In this document: one piece after another, positions 1-9,450 of the stretch
Numbering within the stretch: position 1 is the first letter of the stretch
Layout: each line of letters opens with the position of its first letter
Program-made: the position numbers and the translations under genes
Assembly: GCA_022836915.1 (NCBI GenBank)
Contig: CP094668.1
Location: forward strand, 4,960,001-5,024,000
Reading direction: 5' to 3'
DNA length: 64,000 nt
Source of the DNA: Paenibacillus sp. OVF10
GTDB lineage: Bacteria; Bacillota; Bacilli; Paenibacillales; Paenibacillaceae
The notes under the pieces: generated by a model
Database searches by the model: none
Told to the model about the DNA's origin: nothing
Seen by the model: the letters and a program-made list of their open reading frames with translations, nothing else

Positions 1-233
1 TACAACACATCCTTGCCAAACTCCACATAACCTCCACCTGCACCAATCAGGCCATCGAACCCTACATCCCAGATGGAATCATAGATTTCCGCCTTGGACC
101 GGCCTGTACATAAATAGAGCAAATGTCCATTTTCTCTGGCCTGTTTGCAAGCCTTCTGCGCTGACAACGGAATGTTTCCGTCATCATCTACCAATGTGCC
201 ATCAATATCAATAAATACAATTTTCCGCTTCAT
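1..233 (-). CDS. HAD-superfamily (Cof-like) hydrolase, N-terminal part only
   Basis: The first 77 or so residues of a haloacid dehalogenase-type phosphatase are visible; the gene runs off the left edge. Motif I is FIDIDGTL at residues 7-14, with Asp9 as expected nucleophile and Asp11 as acid/base. Motif II is the LCTGR stretch near residues 41-45. This spacing, with the following region on a long helix-rich cap, is typical of the Cof/YwtE type that dephosphorylates sugar phosphates or flavin precursors. The substrate cannot be told from this part. The start is the ATG just before the KRK-basic N terminus. Confidence 0.8.
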   Translation of the reverse strand, partial: MKRKIVFIDIDGTLVDDDGNIPLSAQKACKQARENGHLLYLCTGRSKAEIYDSIWDVGFDGLIGAGGGYVEFGKDVL

Positions 234-318
234 TTCTTGCATCTGCTTATGCCCCTGTCATGTAATGTTGTCTATGTCTAACTTAGCGAGTGCCGACAGG
301 CATTTTCCTGATATAAAA

Positions 319-776
319 TTACCTATTTCGTGGTGTTCGCTGATCGATCAACTTCTCCAAAAATCCGGCAAAAGAATCCGCGTATACCTCAGGTTCCCCA
401 TTAAAGTAATCCAAACGCATCACTTTATACTCCCCAAGGTGATCAGCCGTCTGCGTATCAAAGTAGTAATATTCATCCTCGTCCGGTACAAACAGCTCCA
501 GCTTCCTTCCTTCTTCGCCTCTTCATCGGCAAGTCGGTATCTATACAAAATGTCAGCATCGGTATACTCTCGGTGTTCCGAAGACGTAATCGTCAGAATT
601 TCTGTTCCGCTTAACAGCGCTTGACCATAATTCAGAAGCCACCAGCGATAGGATGGGGGTAACGAAAAGCCCAACTCTTGTTCAACTTCAACAATCCAGC
701 TCTCTTGAACTTGATGGTTCGGGAACCAGCGTATAGCCTCGGTATGTTCCAGTTTCTCAATCAGACTTGAATACAT
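319..776 (-). CDS. SMI1/KNR4 (SUKH) family protein, frameshifted
   Basis: A 152-residue SUKH-fold protein once a frameshift is bridged. The N-terminal part has the family pattern: ELGFSLPPSYRWWLLNYG near residues 34-51. The reading frame breaks near position 503 in a purine run made of GAAG/GGAA units; one added base restores a C-terminal half with LELFVPDEDEYYYFDT and a good end at 319. SUKH proteins are often immunity proteins against contact-dependent or secreted toxins, but many are orphans with unknown partner, and no toxin gene is adjacent. The start follows GGAGGAGATCTATCC. The break may be a sequencing error or slippage in the tetranucleotide run. Confidence 0.75.
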
Positions 777-826
777 GGATAGATCTCCTCCAATACCATT
801 GTAATGTCATTGAGTTATGATTACCT

Positions 827-1351
827 TCATCCCAACTTGTCCATATGTACAGTTTGCCAGTCATCATTTTCCTCAGCAATAACCGTAAACCCTTGACGTT
901 TCCAGAAATCTACGGCTCCTGGCAAGAAGCGATGTGTATGCAAGTAGAGTGTAGTATAGTGCATATCCTTCACCACATTCTCCAGTTCTTTTACCAGCAT
1001 GGAACCAATGCCATATCTGCGATACGCAGGATCTACATAACATTTCACAATTTCGGCTGCGGATTGGGCTGCATATCGACCGTCTACGGTCTGAATACGT
1101 CCATCATATGGTAATATTCCAATCGTTCCGACGATGCCCGCATCCCCCATCATTGCTACAAGAAAGACCGAACCATCGGAATCCAGATAATGTTCTCTGA
1201 ACTGCTCGAAGTCCACAGGTAATCTCGTATGATCCAGCATCGGAAACACTTCTCTGCGTACACGCATGGCAAAATCAATGGCATCATGAATCTGGTGTGC
1301 CTGAACTGGTGTGACTGTCGGTATACTCTGAAGTTGTGTCAATAAATCCAC
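827..1351 (-). CDS. GNAT family N-acetyltransferase
   Basis: A 174-residue acetyltransferase of the GCN5-related fold. The acetyl-CoA binding motif A is seen as CYVDPAYRRYGIGSMLVKELE around residues 104-124, with the R/Q-x-x-G-x-G/A signature as RRYGIG. Motif B follows as the YLHTHRFLPGAVDFWKRQGF segment. The substrate is unknown. The start used is GTG (MDLL), preceded by AGGATAAGGA. The gene is monocistronic or weakly linked to the SUKH gene (50 bp gap). Confidence 0.8.
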   Translation of the reverse strand: MDLLTQLQSIPTVTPVQAHQIHDAIDFAMRVRREVFPMLDHTRLPVDFEQFREHYLDSDGSVFLVAMMGDAGIVGTIGILPYDGRIQTVDGRYAAQSAAEIVKCYVDPAYRRYGIGSMLVKELENVVKDMHYTTLYLHTHRFLPGAVDFWKRQGFTVIAEENDDWQTVHMDKLG

Positions 1352-1561
1352 ATTCCTTATCCTCTGTATTAGGAGCTACTTCTTGGCCCTTCCTTGAATC
1401 TTGTTCATGCCAGATCGGCTCTCTTCATATCATCTTACCGAATTTATCCCTTCCTATCAATCTATCTACACTACTAACCAAATTGAAAGAGTGCCCACGC
1501 AGTCTGATAGAGTTCGCATACGATAAGGCGTGTCACAATCCATATTGGAGGAGAAACGCTC

Positions 1562-2721
1562 ATGTGGTTATGGTTAGGTGTTTTTGGTTTCATTTTGCTA
1601 GCAATAATCGTGTTCGTGTATCGTTATCTGGACCGACGTGCCGAGAGCAAGTTTCACCCTCATGCTCCCAAGCAGCTCTTAGTCAAATTCAAGGAAGGTA
1701 CAACGGAGGATGAGATGCACACCCTTCACAAAAAGGGAGATGTAAGGTCGCTGAGACCTATGAAGATTTAGGATGGTACCGTGTGGAATCCCGCAAAAAA
1801 ATGCACCGGATGCTTAAACATTACAAAGATCATGAGCTGATTGAACATGCTGAGCCGAATTACCTCGTTGAGGCATCCTTCACCCCTAATGATCCGTTCT
1901 TTCCTTACCAGTATAACCTGTCCAAAATTAATGCACCCACCGCATGGGACATTACTCAAAGTAACAGCTCTGTCAAAATCGCCATTATCGATACCGGTGT
2001 ACAGTTGAACCACCCAGAATTGGCCTCCAAGCTTCTCCCCGGTTATGATTATGTTGATTATGATAACATCCCTGAGGACGGGAACGGTCACGGCACCCAT
2101 GTAGCCGGGATCGCTGCCTCCGTTACCAACAATGGTGTGGGTATCGCAGGTGTTGCACCACTCGCATCCATCGTTCCGCTCCGGGTACTGGATAACAACG
2201 GACAAGGAACGGTAGGTAATGTCGGTAACGGGCTTGTCTATGCGGCCAATAACGGTGTACAGGTTGTTAACCTGAGCCTCGGTGGTCCGATGGGAGATGC
2301 TTTCCTTCAAGCTGCGGTACAGTATGCTTGGGATCGGGGAGCTGTGATTATTGCTGCAGCCGGTAACGACAACACTTCATTCCCTATTGTACCTGCATCG
2401 TATCCCAACGTGATTGCTGTCGCTTCAACCAACACCTCCGATCTCAAATCCAATTTCTCCAACTATGGCTCCTGGGTTGATATGGCTGCTCCGGGCGATA
2501 CCATTCTATCCACATACCTGGGTGGTTCCTATGCCTACCTTAGCGGAACTTCCATGGCTGCTCCTCATGTGGCTGGAGTCGCTGCCCTTCTTGCTGCACG
2601 TGGGAAAACAAATGCCCAGATCCGTGATGCGCTGTGTTTCGCTTCTGATCCGGTATCAGGCTCCGGGATCTATTGGACGTATGGTCGACTGAATGCCTAT
2701 CAGAGCTTGCAGGTGCCATAA
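1562..2721 (+). CDS. membrane-anchored S8 family serine protease (subtilase), frameshifted
   Basis: A subtilisin-type peptidase of about 386 residues when a one-base deletion near 1731-1741 (AAAAAGGG run) is bridged. An N-terminal hydrophobic segment (residues 4-20) followed by arginines has no clear cleavage site and looks like a membrane anchor. Residues about 38-105 resemble an I9-type propeptide. The catalytic triad is complete: Asp in IAIIDTGVQL (about 144), His in GHGTHVAG (about 177), Ser in GTSMAAPHVAG (about 331); the oxyanion Asn is in AAAGNDN (about 269). It is thermitase-like. The start follows GGAGGAG at 1546-1552. A bidirectional terminator lies downstream. Confidence 0.85.
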
Positions 2722-2780
2722 TACACTTACTATCGCTCATGATTGCTCAAAGGCATATCCTTTCCATTTTTCACGAATAA

Positions 2781-2819
2781 AAAAGAAGGGGCATCTGTAA
2801 GTGAGATGCTCCTTCTTTT
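2781..2819. terminator. bidirectional hairpin terminator
   Basis: AAAAGAAGGGGCATCT pairs with AGATGCTCCTTCTTTT, giving A-rich and T-rich flanks on both strands. It lies between the convergent subtilase and Rid genes and can stop both. Confidence 0.85.
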
Positions 2820-2838
2820 GGTTAAAAAGTATTCGATG

Positions 2839-3237
2839 TTACACCTTTGCTGCCCAAAGCTCTATTTCAATTTTAATCTCTGGTAGACCTAACGCCGTAA
2901 TATATCCAATCGTCATTGCAGGATAATCCGTACTAAATAATTGTCCCCACTCCGCATATAAGAAATCCCAATCGATTTTCTCGGTTGCCCATACGTTCAC
3001 TTTGATAATATGTTCAGCATCTAAATGCTCCGATTCGAGCACCGTTTTAATATTATTAAATGTATTAGTGACTTGCTCATTCAGACTCTCTGGAAAGAGT
3101 CCACTACGATCTGCTCCAATTTGACCCGAAGTCACAAATAACTCTGCATTCCTCGGGATTCTGGTAATATGCGTGTACTGACCTACAGGAGCTGGCATAT
3201 TTTCTGGATTTTTTCTAGTAATTTTGTCAATATTCAT
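2839..3237 (-). CDS. Rid family (YjgF/YER057c/UK114) protein
   Basis: A 132-residue small Rid-fold protein. The family pattern is clear: TSGQIGAD near residues 36-43, NTFNNIKTVLE, VNVWATEKIDW, and the C-terminal IKIEIELWA. True RidA enamine/imine deaminases carry an arginine just before the LP motif near the C terminus (Arg105 in E. coli RidA). Here the matching stretch reads ITALGLPEIKIEIE, with glycine there. This suggests a non-RidA subgroup without classical deaminase activity. The start follows GAGGTAATCCAG. Confidence 0.8.
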   Translation of the reverse strand: MNIDKITRKNPENMPAPVGQYTHITRIPRNAELFVTSGQIGADRSGLFPESLNEQVTNTFNNIKTVLESEHLDAEHIIKVNVWATEKIDWDFLYAEWGQLFSTDYPAMTIGYITALGLPEIKIEIELWAAKV

Positions 3238-3550
3238 CTGGATTACCTCATCATTCTTAAGATTTTTCTGCGTTATTTCCTAGTTTTCTTCCGATTTTGG
3301 GCAGACTTCACCCTTGGAATAGATTCTAGAAAAAGACAGCAGTGGAGTATCCATATCCCGAAGATATAAATGCAAGTGATTTTTTCTTCATGAGTGAATG
3401 CTCCCCTTTCTTAAGTGACAAGATTCTCTTGATTTTTTTATTATATCTAAAAGCTACATCATGGGTCAAATTCATCCCCTCATAAACAAAGAGCAATCCC
3501 GTAATAACGAGACTGCTCTTTGTTTATTCTATAGCGTCGGACACCTTGTA
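3238..3550. other. intergenic stretch without a gene
   Basis: AT-rich spacer between the Rid gene start and the end of the GH1 gene. It should carry the Rid promoter. The only clear structure is the hairpin at 3482-3527. Confidence 0.6.
3482..3527 (-). terminator. terminator of cassette A
   Basis: ATAAACAAAGAGCA pairs with TGCTCTTTGTTTAT across an 18-base loop, immediately downstream of the GH1 stop. Confidence 0.8.
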
Positions 3551-4993
3551 TCAGAAATATTGTGCGCCGTTACTCGCAATGACATCTTTGTACCAGTGAA
3601 AACTCTTCTTTTTCACTCTGCGAAGTGTGCCCGTGCCATCATTATTTCTGTCTACATAGATATAGCCATAACGTTTCTTCATCTCTCCGGTACCCGCACT
3701 GACCAGGTCAATCGGTCCCCAGCTTGTATAACCTATGAGCTCTACACCGTCTTGAATCGCTTCAGCCATCTCGGCAAAATGACTATTCAAATATTCGATG
3801 CGATAGTCATCTTCAACGGAGTCATTGTCTAACAACACATCGGTTGCCCCAAGTCCATTTTCTACGATAAACAACGGTTTGCCATAGCGGTCATGCAGTT
3901 GATTAAGCGTAATTCGAAGCCCCTTAGGATCAATGGTCCATCCCCACTCAGATGCTTGAAGATATGGATTCTTCACCGAACCAAATACATTGCCTTCTGT
4001 CGAATCTTTCAAAATCTCAGGGTCCGTACTTGTACAGCGGCTTGCATAGTAGCTAAAACCGATATAATCAACCGTATTCTGCATCAAAATCTCCGCATCT
4101 TCCGGATGCATTTCAATTCGAATATCATTTTCCCTGAAAAATCTTTTAGTATAACCCGGATATGCTCCCTTCGATTGCACGTCGATGAAGAAGAACGATT
4201 CACGGTCTTTCTCCATCGCCTTCCACACGTCATTTGGATTAGAGCTGTATGGATACACCATTCCAGCGGCTAACATACAACCAATCAGTGCACCCGGAAT
4301 GATATCATGACAAGCCTTAACAGCAAGTGCACTCGCTACCAATTCATGATGTGCTGCCTGATATAGAACCTGTTCTTTGTTTTCACCATCCTGTAGAACA
4401 ATACCCGCTCCAATGTACGGGAGATGCAGCAACATATTGATTTCATTAAACGTCATCCAGTATTTCACTTTATTCTTGTATCGATTGAACAAAGTCGTTG
4501 CATATTTCTCAAAGAAACCAATCATCTTGCGGTTCTTCCAACCGCCGTAAGTCTTGACCAGATGTACAGGTACATCGAAATGGCAGATCGTCACGACAGG
4601 TTCAATGTTGTATTTCAATAACTCATCAAAGACATCATCATAAAATTGTAAGCCTGCTTCGTTTGGTTCCGCTTCATCGCCATTAGGGAAAATCCGTGCC
4701 CAGGCTACGGAAAGCCTGAGGCACTTAAATCCCATTTCAGCAAATAACGCAATATCTTCCTTATATCGATGATAGAAGTCGATGGCTTCATGTGAAGGAT
4801 AAAATTCCCCTGCTTTTGGCTCATACGAATCCAGGTTACCCAGAGCAATATTCCATCGATTGGCACCAATCGGAATCAGATCTACCGTTGTTAAACCTTT
4901 GCCACCTTCCAGATAAGCACCTTCCAATTGATTCGCTGCAGTTGCTCCTCCCCAGAGAAAATTCTCCGGGAAGGCTGTAATTTTTTCATTCAT
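3551..4993 (-). CDS. GH1 6-phospho-beta-glucosidase (cassette A)
   Basis: A 480-residue family 1 glycosidase that hydrolyses phosphorylated beta-glucosides in the cytoplasm after PTS uptake. The acid/base glutamate is in TFNEIN (Glu184) and the nucleophile in FIVENGLG (Glu378). Near the C terminus, SAGTGEMKKRYGYIYVD contains the Ser-Lys-Tyr pattern that binds the 6-phosphate in phospho-beta-glycosidases. The gene follows the PTS1 gene by 34 bp and is probably cotranscribed with it. Its start is preceded by AGGAGGAATGCCTCA. It differs clearly in sequence from the second GH1 at 18.5 kb, so the cassettes probably serve different aglycones or linkages. Confidence 0.92.
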   Translation of the reverse strand: MNEKITAFPENFLWGGATAANQLEGAYLEGGKGLTTVDLIPIGANRWNIALGNLDSYEPKAGEFYPSHEAIDFYHRYKEDIALFAEMGFKCLRLSVAWARIFPNGDEAEPNEAGLQFYDDVFDELLKYNIEPVVTICHFDVPVHLVKTYGGWKNRKMIGFFEKYATTLFNRYKNKVKYWMTFNEINMLLHLPYIGAGIVLQDGENKEQVLYQAAHHELVASALAVKACHDIIPGALIGCMLAAGMVYPYSSNPNDVWKAMEKDRESFFFIDVQSKGAYPGYTKRFFRENDIRIEMHPEDAEILMQNTVDYIGFSYYASRCTSTDPEILKDSTEGNVFGSVKNPYLQASEWGWTIDPKGLRITLNQLHDRYGKPLFIVENGLGATDVLLDNDSVEDDYRIEYLNSHFAEMAEAIQDGVELIGYTSWGPIDLVSAGTGEMKKRYGYIYVDRNNDGTGTLRRVKKKSFHWYKDVIASNGAQYF

Positions 4994-5027
4994 TGAGGCA
5001 TTCCTCCTAAACCATCTGTGATTTCAA

Positions 5028-6941
5028 TTAGCTTAATACCGTGATCAATTTATCTTTCTCATGAACGGATGCATCTTTTGTTCCTACAACGTCCAGATAA
5101 TTTGAAGTATTCGTGACAATGATCGGTGTAACCGTCTCATAACCTGCATCCTTAATCGCTTGCAGATCAAACTCAACAATCAGGTCACCAGCGTTAACGC
5201 GGTCTCCGTCCTTCACATGGGTTGTAAAATGTTCACCTTTCAGCTTTACCGTATCCTGTCCAATATGGATCAGCATCTCTACACCATCATCGCTTACAAG
5301 ACCAATAGCGTGTTTGGTACGATATACGGTTTGAACGACACCTGTGATCGGAGATACCACTCTGCCACTGGTTGGACGAATTGCAATCCCTTTACCCATG
5401 TGCTCTCCTGCAAACGTTATGTCATTAATTTCGTTCAATGCAACAACTTCACCAGCCATTGGGCTTACAATTTCGTATCTGCTGTTCGGATTAGGATCAA
5501 GTACAGGTGCTGGAGCTGGTGTAACTTCCACTTTGTCTTTGAATCCAACCACGTACGTCAGAATAAAACCAAGGATAAATGCGATACCACATGCAACCAG
5601 AGCCATATAGAAACCAGAATCAACACCTGTTGCTTTATTAATGAAACTTGGGAATCCGAACACGCCCAGTCCACCAAAGATGTACAATTTCGACCCGGCC
5701 AGTCCCAAGATACCACCACCGATACCACCAGCAATACAGCTCATGATAAATGGTTTTTTCAGTGGAAGTGTCAGACCGTAGATAGCTGGCTCGGTTACAC
5801 CGAAGATCCCAGAGATGAAGGCCGGAATACCTAAAGATTTCAATTTCGTATTTTTGGTTTTCAGTATAACGGCAAGTACAGCACCGATTTGAGCAAAGGA
5901 GGCAGCAAAAGACATTGCAATTACCGGATCAGCCCCAGAAGTACTCAAGTTAAGAAGCATGACTGGCACGAGTCCCCAGTGGAGTCCAAACAGTACAAAC
6001 ACTTGCCACAATCCACCGATAAGCAAACCTGTAACCACTGGACTTAGATCGTAGATGCCTGTTGCTCCTGCACCAATCAACTGGCCTGCCCAAGTGGATA
6101 CTGGACCAATCAGTATGAACGTTGCCGGAACGATAACGAGCAATGTAAAGAATGGAACAAGGAACGTGCTAACAACTTTAGGAATAATATTTTTAAAGAA
6201 TCTTTCAATTTTAACTGCGAAGAATGTAGCAATAATGATTGGAATAACCGATGTTGAATAACTCATCAGAATAACTGGAATACCCAGGAACGTAATGTGA
6301 ATCGGTGATTCAATTAACGTACCTGCAAACAGGGTGTACAATGGATCTCCAGCAGTCAAACCGGACAGCGAAGGATAAACTAACGAAGCACCTATCGCCA
6401 TTCCCAGGAACGGTGAACCGCCAAATTTCTTGATTGCCGTATAACCAAGGAAGATTGGGAAGAAGTAGAACAGACAGTCACCCGTTGCATTCAACAGTTG
6501 GTACGTTCCAGAAGCTTCCGTAATCCATCCAAAGGATAAAAACATGGCTGTAAAACCTTTGATCATACCTGTTGCAGCCAGCAAACCGAGTAACGGTGTG
6601 AACACACCGGAGATCATGTCGATAAATCGACTGAACAACCCTACTTTTTTGCCTGAGTTGTCCGTTTCTTCTTCAACTTGTCCTTCACTTGGGAAATTCC
6701 CTACTTTAACGACTGCTTTATATACATCCGGTACTTCGTTGCCGATAACAACTTGATATTGTCCACCACTTTGCATGACAGTAATAACACCTGGCAGATT
6801 TTTAAGTTCTTCCGTTTTGGCTACGCTTTCATTTTTTAGTTTAAACCGCAGTCTTGTTACGCAATGGAATACACTGTTTACATTCTCGCGACCACCTACA
6901 CGTGACAGAATGTCTTTAGCTAATTGATCGTAGTTGCTCAT
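5028..6941 (-). CDS. bglP: PTS beta-glucoside transporter subunit IIBCA, PTS1
   Basis: A 637-residue membrane permease with phosphotransferase domains in the order IIB-IIC-IIA. The IIB phosphocysteine is Cys27 in SVFHCVTRLRF. The central IIC region has many membrane segments from about residue 100 to 470, with the GITEPAIYG-like FGVTEPAIYG motif. The IIA domain has both histidines, in RTKHAIG and LIHIGQDTV. The start used is the ATG preceded by AGAGAGGAGAATTACA; longer in-frame extension upstream would run into the terminator leader. It has its own promoter, a cre-like box, and two RAT-like sites upstream. It is a close paralogue of the neighbouring PTS2. Confidence 0.92.
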   Translation of the reverse strand: MSNYDQLAKDILSRVGGRENVNSVFHCVTRLRFKLKNESVAKTEELKNLPGVITVMQSGGQYQVVIGNEVPDVYKAVVKVGNFPSEGQVEEETDNSGKKVGLFSRFIDMISGVFTPLLGLLAATGMIKGFTAMFLSFGWITEASGTYQLLNATGDCLFYFFPIFLGYTAIKKFGGSPFLGMAIGASLVYPSLSGLTAGDPLYTLFAGTLIESPIHITFLGIPVILMSYSTSVIPIIIATFFAVKIERFFKNIIPKVVSTFLVPFFTLLVIVPATFILIGPVSTWAGQLIGAGATGIYDLSPVVTGLLIGGLWQVFVLFGLHWGLVPVMLLNLSTSGADPVIAMSFAASFAQIGAVLAVILKTKNTKLKSLGIPAFISGIFGVTEPAIYGLTLPLKKPFIMSCIAGGIGGGILGLAGSKLYIFGGLGVFGFPSFINKATGVDSGFYMALVACGIAFILGFILTYVVGFKDKVEVTPAPAPVLDPNPNSRYEIVSPMAGEVVALNEINDITFAGEHMGKGIAIRPTSGRVVSPITGVVQTVYRTKHAIGLVSDDGVEMLIHIGQDTVKLKGEHFTTHVKDGDRVNAGDLIVEFDLQAIKDAGYETVTPIIVTNTSNYLDVVGTKDASVHEKDKLITVLS

Positions 6942-6988
6942 TGTAATTCTCCTCTCTAAGTAGACTCCCCATGACTTTTGAAACAAAT

Positions 6989-7065
6989 AAAACCTGAACC
7001 ACTGAACATACACAACTTACCGGATCGTCCGGAAATCAGTCGTGTTATTCAGCAATTCAGGTTTT
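6989..7065 (-). terminator. conditional leader terminator of PTS1
   Basis: AAAACCTGAA and TTCAGGTTTT form the base of a long hairpin with internal stems, ending in a T-rich run on the minus strand just before the PTS1 ribosome binding site. Its upstream arm overlaps the RAT at 7060-7086, the classic LicT/BglG arrangement. Confidence 0.85.
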
Positions 7066-7086
7066 GCCCTTAACGGTTGCAACCCT
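7060..7086 (-). promoter_or_regulatory. RAT antiterminator site, PTS1 leader (proximal)
   Basis: On the minus strand it reads AGGGTTGCAACCGTTAAGG then GCAAAACC, matching the ribonucleic antiterminator pattern bound by LicT-type CAT domains. It overlaps the first arm of the terminator, so protein binding would prevent termination. Confidence 0.85.
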
Positions 7087-7166
7087 GTAAGGCTGTACAC
7101 ATTGGTATTTAATTATTTGGATAACGAAAGTAAGTTGCATTCCATATCCTCTAACTGAGGATGGTC

Positions 7167-7195
7167 GGAATTGCCTGATTGAACAGTTACAACCC
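7167..7195 (-). promoter_or_regulatory. second RAT-like site in the PTS1 leader (distal)
   Basis: On the minus strand it reads GGGTTGTAACTGTTCAATCA then GGCAATTCC. It resembles the sites before licT1 (10383-10411) and PTS3 (21958-21987). The next hairpin (ATCCTC/GAGGAT) has no T run, so its terminator looks lost or non-canonical. Confidence 0.7.
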
Positions 7196-7201
7196 GATTG
7201 A

Positions 7202-7215
7202 TGTATGCGCTTACT
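7202..7215 (-). promoter_or_regulatory. cre-like catabolite repression box (PTS1)
   Basis: AGTAAGCGCATACA matches 12 of 14 positions of the CcpA consensus TGWAANCGNTNWCA. It lies about 10 bases downstream of the -10 box, a position where CcpA would block initiation or early elongation. Confidence 0.6.
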
Positions 7216-7225
7216 TCTTGAACTC

Positions 7226-7254
7226 ATCATAGTACATCTGAACTACGTTTGCAA
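7226..7254 (-). promoter_or_regulatory. sigma-A promoter of PTS1-GH1
   Basis: TTGCAA (7249-7254) and TATGAT (7226-7231) are separated by 17 bp. The same layout, promoter then cre-like box then long-loop RAT, occurs before licT1. Confidence 0.75.
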
Positions 7255-7298
7255 CACTTATTTTTATTAAATTCATAAATGCATTTAAGTGACCAAAA

Positions 7299-7349
7299 AT
7301 GCTATAAAGAGACCCTTCGGAAAGCATCAAAAGGGCCCCTTTATAGCAT
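7299..7349 (-). terminator. terminator after PTS2
   Basis: ATGCTATAAAG pairs with CTTTATAGCAT, with inner CCCTT/AAGGG pairing. It lies 35 bp beyond the PTS2 stop and separates licT1-PTS2 from the PTS1 promoter. Confidence 0.75.
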
Positions 7350-7383
7350 AATGTCCACATTTATAATACGCACTGAAGCAGAA

Positions 7384-9320
7384 TTAACCAATAACGGTAA
7401 CTAATTTATCCTTTTCTTGCACTTCACGATTTGTTGTAGCAACTACGTCCAAATAATCAGCCGTATTGGTCACAATAATCGGTGTTACGGTCTCATAACC
7501 CGCCTCAATAATGGCCTGCAGATCGAATTCAACAATCAGATCGCCAACACTCACACGATCTCCATCTTTCACATGGGCAGTGAAATGTTGACCTTTGAGC
7601 TGTACCGTATCCTGACCGATATGGATCAGAATCTCTACACCTTGATCATCTACAAGTCCAATCGCATGTTTGGTACGGTAAATCGTCTGTACCACACCAT
7701 TAATCGGGGATACAACTCTCCCACTGGTTGGACGAATGGCAATTCCTTTACCCATATGTTCACCAGCAAATGTAGCATCGTTAATTTCTTGCAAAGGAAC
7801 CACCTCACCCGTCATCGGGCTGGCAATTTCGTAACGATTGTTTGGATTAGGCTCAAGTGAAGCCTTCTCTTCTTTTACTGGCTCTGGAGCCTGTTTGGCA
7901 GCCTCTGGATTAGCAGGATCTCTGAATCCTACAAAATAAACGAGAACAAAGCCTAGTACAAAAGCAATGATAGTGGCAATCATGGCCATCCAAAATTCAT
8001 AGTTGATCCCTTCTGTAGGACTAATCAGCGCTGGAACACCAAAGATTCCTGAAGCAAATACAAACATTTTGGAACCTGCGAAGCCAATAATACCACCAGC
8101 AGTTGCAGAAGCAATACAACTCATAATAAATGGTTTTTTCAATGGCAAAGTAAGACCATAAATAGCAGGCTCAGTTACACCAAAAATCCCGGACACAAAA
8201 GCAGGAACACCCAGTGATTTGAGTTTGGTATTTTTCGTTTTAAGCATAACGCCAAGAACGGCACCAATCTGAGCAAAAGAAGCAGCAAACATCATCGCCA
8301 GAATCGGATCTGCTTTCAGAGTGGACAGATTGAGCAACATGATTGGTACGATACCCCAGTGTAACCCGAAGATAACCAATACTTGCCACAATCCACCAAC
8401 AACAATACCAGTCACCAACGGACTCAAGTCATAAATACCCGATACCCCGGCACCAATCAGCTGACTTGCCCATGTCGCGATTGGACCAATCAAGAGGAAT
8501 GTTACAGGTACAACAATCAGAATCGTAAAGAATGGCGTGAGGAACGTTCTCACAACAGATGGAATGATCTTTTTGAAGAACGCTTCTACCTTTGCCCCAA
8601 AATAAGCAGCAATAATAATCGGAATAACGGATGAGGAATAACTCATCAAGATAACGGGAATACCCAGGAACGTGATATGAATCGGTGATTCAAACAATGT
8701 GCCTGCAAACAGCGTATAGAGCGGTTCCCCACCACTAAGACCGGATAAGGTCGGATATACAAGTGATGCTCCGATGGCCATCCCGAGGAATGGAGATCCA
8801 CCGAATTTTTTCATAGCTGTGTAACCCAGGAAGATTGGGAAGAAGTAGAACAGACAGTCTCCTGCAGCATTCAACAATTGATATGTTCCTGAAGCCGGGT
8901 CCAGCCATTCGAGAGAAGTGAACATGGACAGGAAACCTTTGATCATCCCTGTTGCAGCTAGCAATCCGAGAATTGGTGTAAATACACCTGAGATCAAGTC
9001 GATAAACTGACCCAAAAGACTCTCTTTTTACCGGAAGATTCTGACTCATCACTTGAGACCGGTTCATCCGCATTCATATTACCCACCTGTAACAAGGTTT
9101 TATATACATCAGACACTTCGTTACCCACAACTACCTGGTATTGCGCCCCACTTTGCATTACTGTTATGACTCCAGGTAAATTTTTGAGTTCGTCTGTTTT
9201 GGCATTATTGTCATTTTTTAATTTGAAACGAAGTCTGGTCGCACAGTGCACCACACTGTTAATGTTCTGTTTACCACCAACGCCAGACAGAATGTCTTTG
9301 GCTAATTGCTCGTGTTTCAT
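7384..9320 (-). CDS. bglP: PTS beta-glucoside transporter subunit IIBCA, PTS2, frameshifted
   Basis: About 645 residues, with the same IIB-IIC-IIA order as PTS1 and high similarity throughout. The phosphocysteine is in SVVHCATRLRF, the IIC motif is FGVTEPAIYG, and the IIA histidines are in RTKHAIG and LIHIGQDTV. The frame breaks near 9020-9028 in an AAAAAGAGAG run at the IIB-IIC linker; one added base joins both parts cleanly. The start is the ATG of MKHEQLAKD, with a GAAAGGAAG site upstream. It follows licT1 with no separate promoter (only 17 bp between the licT1 stop and the RAT), so the two form one operon with a conditional terminator between them. PTS1 and PTS2 look like a tandem duplication. 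Confidence 0.9.
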
Positions 9321-9379
9321 GAAGTCTTTTCTTCCTTTCTGGCTAGACACGGATTCAAAGCATTATTGGAGAGAATAAA

Positions 9380-9450
9380 AAAACCTGAACATCTGAATGT
9401 ATGGAACATCCGGTTAACGGTATGTTCTGTCATTCAAGCGTTCAGGTTTT
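9380..9450 (-). terminator. conditional leader terminator of PTS2
   Basis: AAAACCTGAAC and GTTCAGGTTTT close a long hairpin followed by a T run on the minus strand. The upstream arm overlaps the RAT at 9445-9472. Confidence 0.85.

Noticed and set aside
1562..2721. Programmed frameshifting in subtilase and other split genes
   Set aside because: Breaks hit unrelated genes at ordinary homopolymers with no slippery heptamer plus pseudoknot arrangement; sequencing error is simpler.
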